Shown here: piece after piece, positions 36,301-44,494 of the stretch | Numbering within the stretch: position 1 is the stretch's first letter | How the letters are laid out: each line of letters opens with the position of its first letter | The notes under the pieces: model-generated | Database searches by the model: none | What the model saw: only the letters and a program-made list of their open reading frames with translations | What the model was told of the DNA's origin: nothing | Position numbers and translations under genes: made by a program | Assembly: GCF_037201975.1 (NCBI RefSeq) | Contig: NZ_CP147520.1 | Span: 6,572,001-6,636,000, forward strand | DNA from: Streptomyces sp. TG1A-60 | GTDB taxonomy: Bacteria; Actinomycetota; Actinomycetes; Streptomycetales; Streptomycetaceae | Length of the DNA: 64,000 bases | Reading direction: 5' to 3'

Positions 36301-36909
36301 CCGGACCTGACCTCCGCCGAGAGACTCAGCGCCGAGCTGGGTGTGCTGTCGATGGATGTCTCGCGCAATCTGATGGACGACCACCGGGAGTTCCTCGACG
36401 AGCTGGGCGTGGTGCCGGCGCGGCGGCTGCGCGCGGCGCGACACGGGGAGACGGTGCTGGTCGCGGGCGCCAAAGCGGCGACCCAGACCCCGCCGATCCG
36501 CTCCGGCAAGCGGGTCGTCTTCACCACCCTCGACGACGGCACCGGCCTGGTCGACCTCGCCTTCTTCGACGACTCCCACGACGCCTGCGCCCACACCGTC
36601 TTCCACTCCTGGCTGCTGCTGGTGCGCGGGGTGGTGCAGCGGCGCGGACCGCGCAGCCTCAGCGTGGTGGGCGCGGCGGCCTGGAACCTCGCCGAACTGG
36701 TGGAGCTGCGGCGCGAGGGCGGCCTCGACGCGGTGGCGCCCCGACTGGCGGAGCCGGTACCGCGAGGAGACGGCGACCCGACGCACGGCCGTCGCGTCCA
36801 CCTGCCCACCGGCTACGAGATGCACCCGTGGGCCGATCTGCGGCCCGCTGGCGAAGAGCCCTCGAAGGTACGGAAGTTGTGGCACCAGAGTCCGGGGAGT
36901 GCGGGATGA
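33367..36909 (+). CDS. dnaE2: Error-prone DNA polymerase III alpha subunit DnaE2
   Basis: A 1180-residue C-family polymerase for damage-induced mutagenesis. It begins with a PHP domain (FTHLHTASGFSLRHG, ALTDRDTLAG). The polymerase palm has PDIDIDV (two catalytic Asp, about residue 425) and KLDVLG (third Asp, about residue 580). A tandem HhH and an OB-fold (VVFTTLDDGTGLVDLAFF) close the protein; the beta-clamp and epsilon regions of replicative DnaE1 are missing, as usual. GTG 33367 has GGGAGG five bases upstream; GTG 33352 is possible. Overlaps the Y-family-like gene by ATGA and is preceded by a LexA box. Confidence 0.94.
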   Translation: MSAFTHLHTASGFSLRHGASHPERLVERASERGMDALALTDRDTLAGAVRFAKSCAGAGIRPLFGVDLAVGAPVAPVRQARRRAPVRGGAFVDESTPRTTFLAREGATGWAELCRIVSAAHAGAGEAQGRGAGPPLLPWSECAAEGLTVLLGPASDVGRALAAGRPDRAAKLLVPWREIHGDALRLEAVWHGREGTGPGSLRLAARTVGFAAEQRIRPVLSNAVRYADPGMGPVADVLDAARRLVPVDPRGELDSGEAWLKGADAMLAVAERVVEAAGYRRDTAYRLLEQTRATAAECLVDPEDDLGLGTVHFPESHLVGAGRRTAQRALASRVAAGMVRFGYDTRRAYWDRMHQELDVIAHHGFASYFLTVAQVVDDARKMGIRVAARGSGAGSLVNHLLGIAHADPVEHGLLMERFLSKRRTVLPDIDIDVESARRLEVYRAIIARFGAERVATVAMPETYRVRHAVRDVGAALCLDPADIDRIAKSFPHIRARDARAALEELPELRKLAGEKERYGRLWELVEALDALPRGVAMHPCGVLLSDASLLARTPVMPTSGEGFPMSQFDKDDVEDLGLLKLDVLGVRMQSAMAHAVAEVARATGGRVDLDALDFERGAGDPETYQLIRSTETLGCFQIESPGQRDLVGRLQPATFHDLVVDISLFRPGPVAADMVRPFIAARHGRAPVRYPHDDLAEPLRETYGVVVFHEQVIDIVHLMTGCGRDEADRVRRGLSDPESQGRIRVWFAQHAAVKGYDAETIRRTWEIVEAFGSYGFCKAHAVAFAVPTYQSAWLKAHHPAAFYAGLLTHDPGMYPKRLLLADARRRGVPILPLDVNRSAVAHHIELVSDQRESDVELPDVEPTGSSPSGSPGRWGVRLALSDVHGISEAEAARIADGQPYASLLDFWQRARPSRPLAGRLAQVGALDAFGANRRDLQLHLTELHRGSRGAGGSQLPPPLPNVWEVPPAGGRRTAPAGLPDLTSAERLSAELGVLSMDVSRNLMDDHREFLDELGVVPARRLRAARHGETVLVAGAKAATQTPPIRSGKRVVFTTLDDGTGLVDLAFFDDSHDACAHTVFHSWLLLVRGVVQRRGPRSLSVVGAAAWNLAELVELRREGGLDAVAPRLAEPVPRGDGDPTHGRRVHLPTGYEMHPWADLRPAGEEPSKVRKLWHQSPGSAG

Positions 36910-37874
36910 CCATCCTCTGCGTACGTTTCCAGCTGCCGCCGGGGTACGAGGCGGCCCTGCCCGGCCTGCTGGGTCTGATCGAGGACCTCACCCCGGTCGT
37001 GGAGGCGCTGCCGCCCGACGGGGCGCTGGCCGATCTGCGGGGCGCCGAGCGGTACTTCGGCCGGGACGCCGAGGCGCTGGCCCGGCTGATCCGGGTCCGC
37101 GCCCTCGCGCTGTACGGCGTCGACTGTGTGATCGGCGCCGGGCCCGGACCACTGTCGGCGCGGCTGGCGCTGGGGGCGGCGGCGCCCGGAGCACCGTGCG
37201 CGGTCCCCGAGGACCTCGTCGTGGACTTCCTCGCCGAGCTGTCCGTGGCCGCGCTGCCCGGCGTGGGCACCGCGACCGCCCGCACGCTGTGCGAGTACGG
37301 CCTCGGCACCCTCGGCCTCGTCGCCGCCGCGCCCCTGTCCACGCTCCAGCGGCTGGTCGGCGCGAAGACCGGCCGCGAACTGCACGAGAAGGCGAACGGC
37401 ATCGACCGGGACCGGGTCGTACCGAACGCGGTCGCCCGCTCGCTCGCCACCGAACAGCCCTTCCCCCGCGACGAGTTGAACCCGGACCGGCACCGGCGCG
37501 CCCTACTCGCCGCCGCCGGGGAACTGGGCGCCAGGCTGCGCGCCCTGGACAAGGTCTGCCGCACCCTGACCCTCACCGTCCGCTACGCCGACCGCTCCTC
37601 GACGACCCGCACCCGCACCCTCAGGGAGCCGACCGCCCACTCCCCGGCGCTGACCTCGGTGGCCTACGGCATGTACGACGCGCTCGGCCTCCAGCGCGCC
37701 CGGGTCCGCGCGATCGCCCTGCGCGCCGAGGGCCTGACCCCCGCCGACCAGGCCTCCCACCAGCTCGCCTTCGACCCCGTCGACGAGAAGGTCCGCCGTA
37801 TCGAGGAGGTCGCCGACCGGGCGCGGGCGAAGTTCGGCCCGCACGCGGTGATGCCGGGCACGCTGGCGGCGTGA
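36906..37874 (+). CDS. Y-family polymerase-like protein, ImuB-type, catalytic residues missing
   Basis: 322 residues, shorter than DinB (about 350-400). Fold features of Y-family enzymes are present: RYFGRDAEALARLIR, the helix-hairpin-helix ALPGVGTATARTLCEYGLG, and a little-finger domain to residue 310. But the first strand reads TILCVRFQLPPG where active enzymes have DxDxFF, and the SxDE motif is replaced by PPDGALADLRG. So it is probably an inactive adaptor like ImuB, bringing DnaE2 to the clamp. Cotranscribed with dnaE2 (ATGA overlap). No ImuA' gene is seen nearby. Confidence 0.8.
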   Translation: MTILCVRFQLPPGYEAALPGLLGLIEDLTPVVEALPPDGALADLRGAERYFGRDAEALARLIRVRALALYGVDCVIGAGPGPLSARLALGAAAPGAPCAVPEDLVVDFLAELSVAALPGVGTATARTLCEYGLGTLGLVAAAPLSTLQRLVGAKTGRELHEKANGIDRDRVVPNAVARSLATEQPFPRDELNPDRHRRALLAAAGELGARLRALDKVCRTLTLTVRYADRSSTTRTRTLREPTAHSPALTSVAYGMYDALGLQRARVRAIALRAEGLTPADQASHQLAFDPVDEKVRRIEEVADRARAKFGPHAVMPGTLAA

Positions 37875-38423
37875 CTCCCCTCATGCGGAGCCCGGTCGGC
37901 CCGGGGGGCGCCCGGCGTCAGTCGGCCAACAACTGGCCGGGCCTCGCGCCGTACCTCGTGCACCGCGGCTACTCCCTCGTACGGGTCCACGCTCCCGCCG
38001 CCGGTCCGGGCGGGATTCTCCTCGGCGCCGACGGGCCGTGCGTCGGCGCATCGTAGTCACCGTGGCCGCCGTGCTCGACGGCCGACTTGTCGGCACCGTC
38101 CTCGATCTGCTCCTCGGAGGGGGCGGAGGCCTCGTCGTCGCCTGTTGGCACCGCCGGAGCCGGAGCCGGAGCCGTCGCCGGCCGCGACCGCCGCCCGGCA
38201 GGCCGCCGGCCTCGGGCTCTCGGCGTAGCACCGGGCCGCCCGGCTCACCGGGTCGCCGAGCGAACCGTGCGCGACGGCGCGCTCTCCGCCATGGACCTCA
38301 CCGCCCGCCACCTGCGCACCGGAGAGCCGCGTCAACGCCCTCACGGCCATAGCCGGACCATGATCAATCCCAGGGCCAACGGCTGTACCGCCAGAACCAA
38401 GAACGTCGTCCTATTGTTGGCTG
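37875..38423. other. Largely gene-free region
   Basis: About 550 bp. The only recognisable item is a lipase scrap (37914-37985). A triple GCCGGA repeat lies at about 38153-38173. Frames on both strands between 38050 and 38350 are uninterrupted but show no motif, so I assign no gene. Confidence 0.45.
37914..37985 (+). pseudogene. Scrap of a secreted lipase gene
   Basis: NNWPGLAPYLVHRGYSLVRV corresponds to the segment DNW..LAPYLV.RGY that lies after the first strand of streptomycete secreted lipases (alpha/beta hydrolase). Nothing before or after fits. About 24 codons only, so low confidence. Confidence 0.35.
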
Positions 38424-39089
38424 ATGCGCGCACACCCTATTGACCGCCCAGCCGATCTCGACGTGGTCCGTGAGTCCTATGACCGGGTGGCCGACAACTA
38501 CGCCCACATGGGTGGTGACGACGGGAGTCGGCGACATCCATAGACATCCATGGCTCAAGGCATCGATCGACGCCTTCGCTGACACCGTGAGAGACCTTGG
38601 CCCTGTCCTCGACGTCGGCTGCGGACCCGGAACGGTGACCGCTTACCTCGCCGAACGCGGACTCGACGTGTCCGGAGTCGATCTCTCACCCCGCATGATC
38701 GAAAACGCGCGCCGCCTTCATCCGCGATGCCGCTTCAGCGTCGCCTCTGCCACCGACCTCGGCCTTGGAGAAGCGTCTCTCGGCATACTCGGGTGGTGGT
38801 CACTGTTCAACCTCCCGCGCGACGTCCTTCCACAGGTACTCGCCCTGTTCGCGCGCGCACTGAAGCCAGGCGGACACCTCATCACCGCGACACACGTCGG
38901 CGACGAAGACGCGGTGCGCACCGAGGCCTACGGAGGTGTACCCGTCCGTTGGACGACGCACAAATGGCGGCCGGAACAGCTCGTGGACCTGATCGAGCAG
39001 GCTGGACTGCGCCCGGTCGCCGAACTCCGGCTCCCCCGGAGGAGTACAGCGGGCCGTGTCTGGGCGTCATGGCCGAGCGCCCCGCCTGA
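38424..39089 (+). pseudogene. SAM-dependent methyltransferase with two frameshifts
   Basis: A class I methyltransferase of about 220 residues. It starts MRAHPIDRPADLDVVRESYD in frame 1 and then, after an extra G near 38511, continues as VVTTGVGDI...LDVGCGPGTVTAYLAERG (SAM-binding loop), LGWWSLFNLPRDVLPQVLAL and RWTTHKWRPEQLVDLIEQAG. A missing C near 39037 moves the end, PPEEYSGPCLGVMAERPA and stop at 39089, into a third frame. Both lesions are in G or C runs. Either a young pseudogene or two sequencing errors in an intact gene. Confidence 0.8.
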
Positions 39090-39375
39090 GGACCAAGCGC
39101 CGGAGGCGGCACGGGGGCTCGTGCCGGGACCCGTCACCTGACGCCTACCGCTGTTTTCCGTTCGGATACCCCCAGGGGCCGGTTCCCTCCCCACGAGAGG
39201 GGGGCATGGCCGACCTGGTCCACAAGCGGGTGTCGACCGACCAGTAGTCGACCGGTCGACGGAAGCCCGTCCTCGGCGAGGCCGGGAGTGACGTTCGAGG
39301 GAGAGGCCGGCACCTCCTCGTCCGCGTGGTCCGACGGCCGGTTCCCGTGGTCGGGCAGCCGGTGGCCGCAGGTGC

Positions 39376-39510
39376 TCAGCCGTCCGGCCACCAGGTGCGC
39401 GCGATGTCCTTTCGCACTTCCCGGCGCTCGACGGGGCGCTCGTCGGCCTCGTCCCGCACACGGCGGGCCGTGGACTTCCTCAGGGGCTTCTGCACGGTCG
39501 TACGGCGCAT
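39376..39510 (-). CDS. 44-residue conserved microprotein
   Basis: A small gene too short for ordinary ORF lists. It encodes MRRTTVQKPLRKSTARRVRD then EADERPVERREVRKDIARTW and WPDG: highly charged, basic at the N-terminus, ending in two tryptophans. AAGGAGG lies five bases before the ATG, an excellent ribosome site. I recall near-identical small proteins in other streptomycetes, but no function. Divergent from the methyltransferase gene at 39648. Confidence 0.75.
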   Translation of the reverse strand: MRRTTVQKPLRKSTARRVRDEADERPVERREVRKDIARTWWPDG

Positions 39511-39591
39511 GGCTGCCTCCTTGCGTCTACCGTGTTCCGCGGTTTCACGGAGGTAGACCTTTTCCGGGAGCGTTACTCATAGTTCGTGCTC

Positions 39592-39638
39592 TGTCAGTGG
39601 CGGCTGTCACCATCTGGACTGTCAGTGGCAGGTGTCAC
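39592..39638. repeat. Two direct repeats with TGTCA half-sites before a methyltransferase gene
   Basis: TGTCAGTGGCGGCTGTCAC (39592-39610) and TGTCAGTGGCAGGTGTCAC (39620-39638), 28-base period, two mismatches. Each carries TGTCA twice, 13 bases apart. They end 9 bases before ATG 39648, so they may be an operator array in the leader. Confidence 0.7.
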
Positions 39639-39647
39639 TCTGGCGGC

Positions 39648-40307
39648 ATGACCAACATCGACGACGGCGAAACCTCCCGAGCCCTTCGAACACCGAAGAA
39701 CCCGGCGGCAGGTGACTCTTCGAAGACCGTCGACTGGGACGCGGAAGCACTCACTTTCGACGACGAACCCGATCATGGCCTGCGGGATCCCGTCGTCCGG
39801 GAGGCCTGGGCGGCCCGGCTGAGGGACTGGCTGCCGCACCGCGCCCGCGACGTGCTCGACCTCGGCTGCGGCACCGGCAGCCTGTCACTCCTCGCGACCG
39901 CGCAGGGGCACCGGGTGACCGGAGTCGACGCCTCCACGGTCATGGTCGCCCGCGCCCGCGGCAAACTCACCGGGCACCCCGCCGTCTTCCTCGTCGGCGA
40001 CGCGGCGGCCCCGCCCGTGGGGGAGCAGCGGTTCGACGTCGTCCTCGTCCGGCACGTCCTGTGGACCCTGTCCGACCCGGGGCGCGTCCTGCGCCGCTGG
40101 TGCGGACTGCTCCGGCCCGGCGGCCGGCTCGTCCTGGTCGAGGGGGTGTGGGGCACGGTGAGCCCGGTCGGCATACCCGCCGAACGACTGTACGAGCTGG
40201 TCGCGCCGCTAGTCTCCGACGCGGTGGTGGTGTGGCTGGGGGACGACTCGCCGCTGTGGGGCAGGAAGGTCGAGGACGAGCGGTACGCGGTGCTGGCCGA
40301 TCTCTGA
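39648..40307 (+). CDS. Class I SAM-dependent methyltransferase
   Basis: 219 residues. SAM-binding motif I VLDLGCGTGSLSLLA, motif II VTGVDASTVMVARAR, and a motif around FDVVLVRHVLWTLSDPGRVL typical of Methyltransf_11/25 enzymes. The N-terminal 30 residues are charged and precede TVDWDAEALTFDDEPDHGL. Substrate unknown. The start ATG 39648 lacks a clear ribosome site and is crowded by two direct repeats, so translation may be regulated or the mRNA leaderless. Confidence 0.85.
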   Translation: MTNIDDGETSRALRTPKNPAAGDSSKTVDWDAEALTFDDEPDHGLRDPVVREAWAARLRDWLPHRARDVLDLGCGTGSLSLLATAQGHRVTGVDASTVMVARARGKLTGHPAVFLVGDAAAPPVGEQRFDVVLVRHVLWTLSDPGRVLRRWCGLLRPGGRLVLVEGVWGTVSPVGIPAERLYELVAPLVSDAVVVWLGDDSPLWGRKVEDERYAVLADL

Positions 40308-40357
40308 CCGCCCGCGCCGACGCGGGCAGCGGCTCGTCCTAGGCCTCCCGTGCCCGG

Positions 40358-40867
40358 TCAGCTCGGCAGGGTCGTGAAGCCGCCCTGCCGGGCGAGGAGT
40401 TCGAGCTCGTCCAGCGCGGCCAGCGCCGCCGCCGCGGCCTGTGGGTCGCTCTCGGCGAGGCCGCTCTGTGCGAACTCGTGCTCGTCCAGCCGCAGTACGG
40501 TGGTGCCGTCGGCGGAGCGCCACAGATCCAGGTCGAGGTCCTCGACGACGAGCTCCCCGCCCAGGAGCACGACCGGACGCGTGATGTCGCAGTACCAGCC
40601 CTTCAGCCCGCCCCGCGCGTCACGGACCTCCTTCACGGCGTACCACCGGTCGCGCCAGTAGTACTCGGTGAAGACGTCGCCGGGCCCGAACCGGACGAAA
40701 CCGAAGTCCCGTACACCGTCGGTCGCCCAGGAGGCGTGGACCGCGATCCGGTCGCCGTCGTCGCTCAACAGTCGCGCGGGGTAACGGATCTTCGTACGGC
40801 CCGCCTTGAGCAGGACCACGTCCACGTCGTTCAGCGCCTCGCCGGGCTCAGCCGGCTTCGCGGACAT
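40358..40867 (-). CDS. DUF402 (FomD-like) family protein
   Basis: 169 residues with the DUF402 pattern: VRFGPGDVFTEYYWRDRWYAV, then GGLKGWYCDITRPV and LVVEDLDLDLWR, which supply the metal-binding Asp/Glu. FomD-like members hydrolyse nucleoside diphosphate or CMP-linked esters; the substrate here is unknown. ATG 40867 is chosen for GGAGGT five bases upstream. Overlaps the end of the GNAT gene by 20 bp, so the pair is cotranscribed. Confidence 0.85.
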   Translation of the reverse strand: MSAKPAEPGEALNDVDVVLLKAGRTKIRYPARLLSDDGDRIAVHASWATDGVRDFGFVRFGPGDVFTEYYWRDRWYAVKEVRDARGGLKGWYCDITRPVVLLGGELVVEDLDLDLWRSADGTTVLRLDEHEFAQSGLAESDPQAAAAALAALDELELLARQGGFTTLPS

Positions 40868-41777
40868 ACCGCACCTCCGTCGCACACACCTCGTACCCGA
40901 ACCACTTGTTGACCGCGAGCATCGGACCGTTGTCGCTGTCGTTGCCCGTGAACGCCTCCGCGTAGCCGGCGGCGCGGGCGCGGTGCAGGGAGTCGTTCTT
41001 GGCGAGCTTGGCCAGGCCCCGGCCCCGGAAGGCGCGGGCGGTGCCCGTCATCCCCGTGAAGTACCGGTCCCGGCCGTCCGTACGGACCGCCGTGAACGCG
41101 ACGGGCGCGCCCTCCACGACGACCACCGTGCTCAGGGCGCGGTCCAGCAACGGGTGGCGAAAGGTCTCCACGAGCCACTGCTCGTAGTCGTCCAGCTCGG
41201 CGCCGACGTCGTTCGGTTCGTCCGCCGTGGTCTCCGCGTCCAGGTCGAACAGGGGGCGCGGGTCGTCGGCGAAGTCGGCGGCCGTGCGCAGTTCCACACC
41301 TTCGGGAGGGGTCCGGCGCGGGGGAAGGGTGCCGTGGGCCAGGTCCAGGCGGAGGAAGTGGGCGGAGCGGCTGGCCGTGTAGCCGCGCCGCTCGGCGAAC
41401 GCGCGGTTCTCCGGGGTGTCCAGCACCCACGACAGCAACCGCGTCGCCCCCACCGCCGTCAGTCGCTCCTCGGCGGCGCGCACCAGCGCACCGCCCGCGC
41501 CCCGGCGCAGCCGCTCCGGATGCACGTAGACGTTGACATTGCCCTGCCCCGGTACGGGGCTGTCGTAGGCCACGTACACCCGCGCGGTGCCGATCACCTC
41601 GCCGTCCGCCTCGGCGACCAGCTGCTGGTGGTGGGCTTCGGGCGGCGCGTGCGCGACGTCGTGGAGCAGGGACTCGGCGGTGTCGACCATGAAGGGGAGG
41701 GCATGCCGTCGTATGTTGGCGAAGGCCCCGGCGTCCGCCCGGTCGGCGGCGCGGAGGTCGCGCACGGTCAATGTCAT
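40848..41777 (-). CDS. Tandem GNAT acetyltransferase
   Basis: 309 residues with two GNAT domains. The first has VNVYVHPERLRRGAGGALV (residues 80-98, acetyl-CoA loop). The second has FTGMTGTARAFRGRGLAKL and KNDSLHRARAAGY. Such double-domain proteins resemble mycothiol synthase in layout, but it lacks clear mycothiol-specific context. Substrate unknown. Start MTLTVRDLRAADR at ATG 41777; divergent from gntR across 71 bp. Confidence 0.87.
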   Translation of the reverse strand: MTLTVRDLRAADRADAGAFANIRRHALPFMVDTAESLLHDVAHAPPEAHHQQLVAEADGEVIGTARVYVAYDSPVPGQGNVNVYVHPERLRRGAGGALVRAAEERLTAVGATRLLSWVLDTPENRAFAERRGYTASRSAHFLRLDLAHGTLPPRRTPPEGVELRTAADFADDPRPLFDLDAETTADEPNDVGAELDDYEQWLVETFRHPLLDRALSTVVVVEGAPVAFTAVRTDGRDRYFTGMTGTARAFRGRGLAKLAKNDSLHRARAAGYAEAFTGNDSDNGPMLAVNKWFGYEVCATEVRYVREAG

Positions 41778-41848
41778 GGGTGCGCACGCTACGCGGGCCG
41801 CGGTGGGAGTCGCCTCCGATTTTCCGGCGGGTACGGGACAATCGCCGC

Positions 41849-42217
41849 GTGACCTTGAAGATTCGCATCGCAGAGGGGGGCGCGCCCTACGAGCAGGTGC
41901 GCGCCCAGATCTCCGAACAGGCCCGCTCCGGGGCGCTGCCCGTGGGGTACCGGCTGCCCACCGTACGGGGGCTCGCCGAGCAGCTCGGGCTCGCTGCCAA
42001 CACCGTCGCCAAGGCGTATCGCGCGCTGGAGACGGACGGGGTGATCGAGACGCGGGGACGCAACGGAACGTTCGTGGCTGCCGCCGGCTCGGCCGCGGAG
42101 CGGGAGGCCGCGGCAGCCGCCGGGGCGTACGCGGAGCGGGTGCGTCGACTCGGGCTCAGCCAGTCGGAGGCTCTGGCGGCGGCCAGGGACGCCGTGCGGG
42201 CGGCGTACGCGGAGTAG
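41849..42217 (+). CDS. GntR-family transcriptional regulator (YtrA-like, short)
   Basis: 122 residues. Winged helix: PYEQVRAQISEQARSGALPV, GYRLPTVRGLAEQLGLAANT, AKAYRALETDGVIETRGRNG, followed by only about 45 helical residues, the short C-terminus of the YtrA subfamily, which has no large effector domain. Usually controls a nearby ABC transporter, but none is adjacent. GTG 41849 has no Shine-Dalgarno, and an ACAAT box lies just before it, suggesting a leaderless transcript. Confidence 0.88.
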   Translation: MTLKIRIAEGGAPYEQVRAQISEQARSGALPVGYRLPTVRGLAEQLGLAANTVAKAYRALETDGVIETRGRNGTFVAAAGSAAEREAAAAAGAYAERVRRLGLSQSEALAAARDAVRAAYAE

Positions 42218-42247
42218 GGCGCGCCGGGTGGGGTCGGACCGCAGGGC

Positions 42248-42367
42248 GACTCTGCTGCGCAATTCGGCCGGGCGGCAGAGACCGGCAGGAGAAGCCGCGA
42301 CGGCCACCGCGTTGCCGCAGGTCGCGGTCCGCGCATCGGAGCCGCCTCAGAACTGCGCAGCAGAGTC
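42248..42367. repeat. 120-bp segment bounded by 18-bp inverted repeats
   Basis: GACTCTGCTGCGCAATTC (42248-42265) and the reverse complement of GACTCTGCTGCGCAGTTC (42350-42367): 17 of 18 match. The 84 bases between show no gene. It may be a small non-autonomous mobile element or a long-stem RNA. No target duplication is visible. Confidence 0.6.
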
Positions 42368-42411
42368 CCGGGCACCCGCAAAGCCTCGGAAACCGCGGAC
42401 ATCGACCGCTC

Positions 42412-43182
42412 TCAGTCTGCCGCCGGCCGTTCCGGGGTGCGCGTCGGCCGCAGGCCCGCCCTTCTCGCCGTCCGTGCGAACGTCATCGCGTCCTGCACGG
42501 CCGCCGCGTGGGGGTCGTTGTTGAAGTACGCGTACACGTCGGCGGTGGCGGGCCAGGTGTCGGCGAGGCGGTGGGACCAGGTGCTCAGGGACCGGCGGCC
42601 GTAGTGGGGCCAGGGGGCGGCCCGGCCCTGGTGGAAGCGGACGTAGCCCCAGTCGGTCGTCCGCCACAGCGGGGCCGCCGGGCGGGACCGTACGTCGGCC
42701 CAGCACAGGGCCGCGCCGTGGGACCCCAGGACCTCGCGCACCTCGGGCGTCCACCAGGAGTCGTGGCGGGGCTCCACCGCGACCCGTGTGCCGGAGGGGA
42801 AGCACCCGAGGCAGGTGTCCAGCAGCCCCGCGTCGCCCCGCAGCGTCGGCGGCAGCTGGAGCAGTACCGGGCCCAGGCGGTCGCCCAGACCCTCCGCGCG
42901 GCTCATCAGGCGGTGCACCGGCTCCTCTGGCTCCCGCAGCCGCTTGATGTGGGTCAGGTACCGGCTCGCTTTCACGGCGACCACGAAGCCGGGCGGGGTG
43001 CGGTCGCGCCAGGACTCGAAGGTCTCGCGGGACGGCAGCCGGTAGAACGCGTTGTTGTTCTCGACCGTGGCGAACCGCGCCGCGTACTCCTCCAGCCAGA
43101 GCCGGGTGGGGCAGCCCTCCGGGTAGAGGGCGCCCCGCCAGTCCTCGTACTGCCACCCCGACGTGCCGACGAACAGGGTCAT
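42412..43182 (-). CDS. DUF72 (YecE-like) family protein
   Basis: 256 residues with a TIM-barrel-like DUF72 signature: GTSGWQYEDWRGALYPEG at the N-terminus, ENNNAFYRLPSRETFESW, then RVAVEPRHDSWW, WGYVRFHQGR and the closing YAYFNNDPHAAAVQDA. Residues of the YFNND motif are thought to line the active site, but no reaction is established. Start is the ATG at 43182. Ends 45 bp from the 120-bp inverted-repeat segment. Confidence 0.9.
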   Translation of the reverse strand: MTLFVGTSGWQYEDWRGALYPEGCPTRLWLEEYAARFATVENNNAFYRLPSRETFESWRDRTPPGFVVAVKASRYLTHIKRLREPEEPVHRLMSRAEGLGDRLGPVLLQLPPTLRGDAGLLDTCLGCFPSGTRVAVEPRHDSWWTPEVREVLGSHGAALCWADVRSRPAAPLWRTTDWGYVRFHQGRAAPWPHYGRRSLSTWSHRLADTWPATADVYAYFNNDPHAAAVQDAMTFARTARRAGLRPTRTPERPAAD

Positions 43183-43197
43183 GGCTCCATCAAAGCA

Positions 43198-44310
<1,113 letters not shown>

Positions 44311-44494
44311 CGAGGGCTCCCCGCGCATGCGCTTTCCGCTGCGCGAAGGCCGTGTCCGTCCTGCCCCGTTCGGTGGCGCGCGCCGGTGGTGTCCGCCGGA
44401 GCGCGCGCTCCTCGTCCACACGATCGGTCCCCCTTGCCCGGGAGTTCACCGACGGAAGCTCCCCTACCGCAGCCCCGCACGGTTACTGTTGCCC

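Noticed and set aside
38057..38350. Minus-strand 97-codon frame in a gene-poor region
   Set aside because: No homologue recognised, no ribosome site, Gly-Ser run from the GCCGGA repeat.
39247..39260. 14-bp perfect palindrome GTCGACCGGTCGAC
   Set aside because: Isolated, not near a promoter or gene start; short GC palindromes are common here.
42248..42367. Terminator role for the 18-bp inverted repeats
   Set aside because: Arms are 84 bases apart, too far for an ordinary terminator; listed as an element instead.
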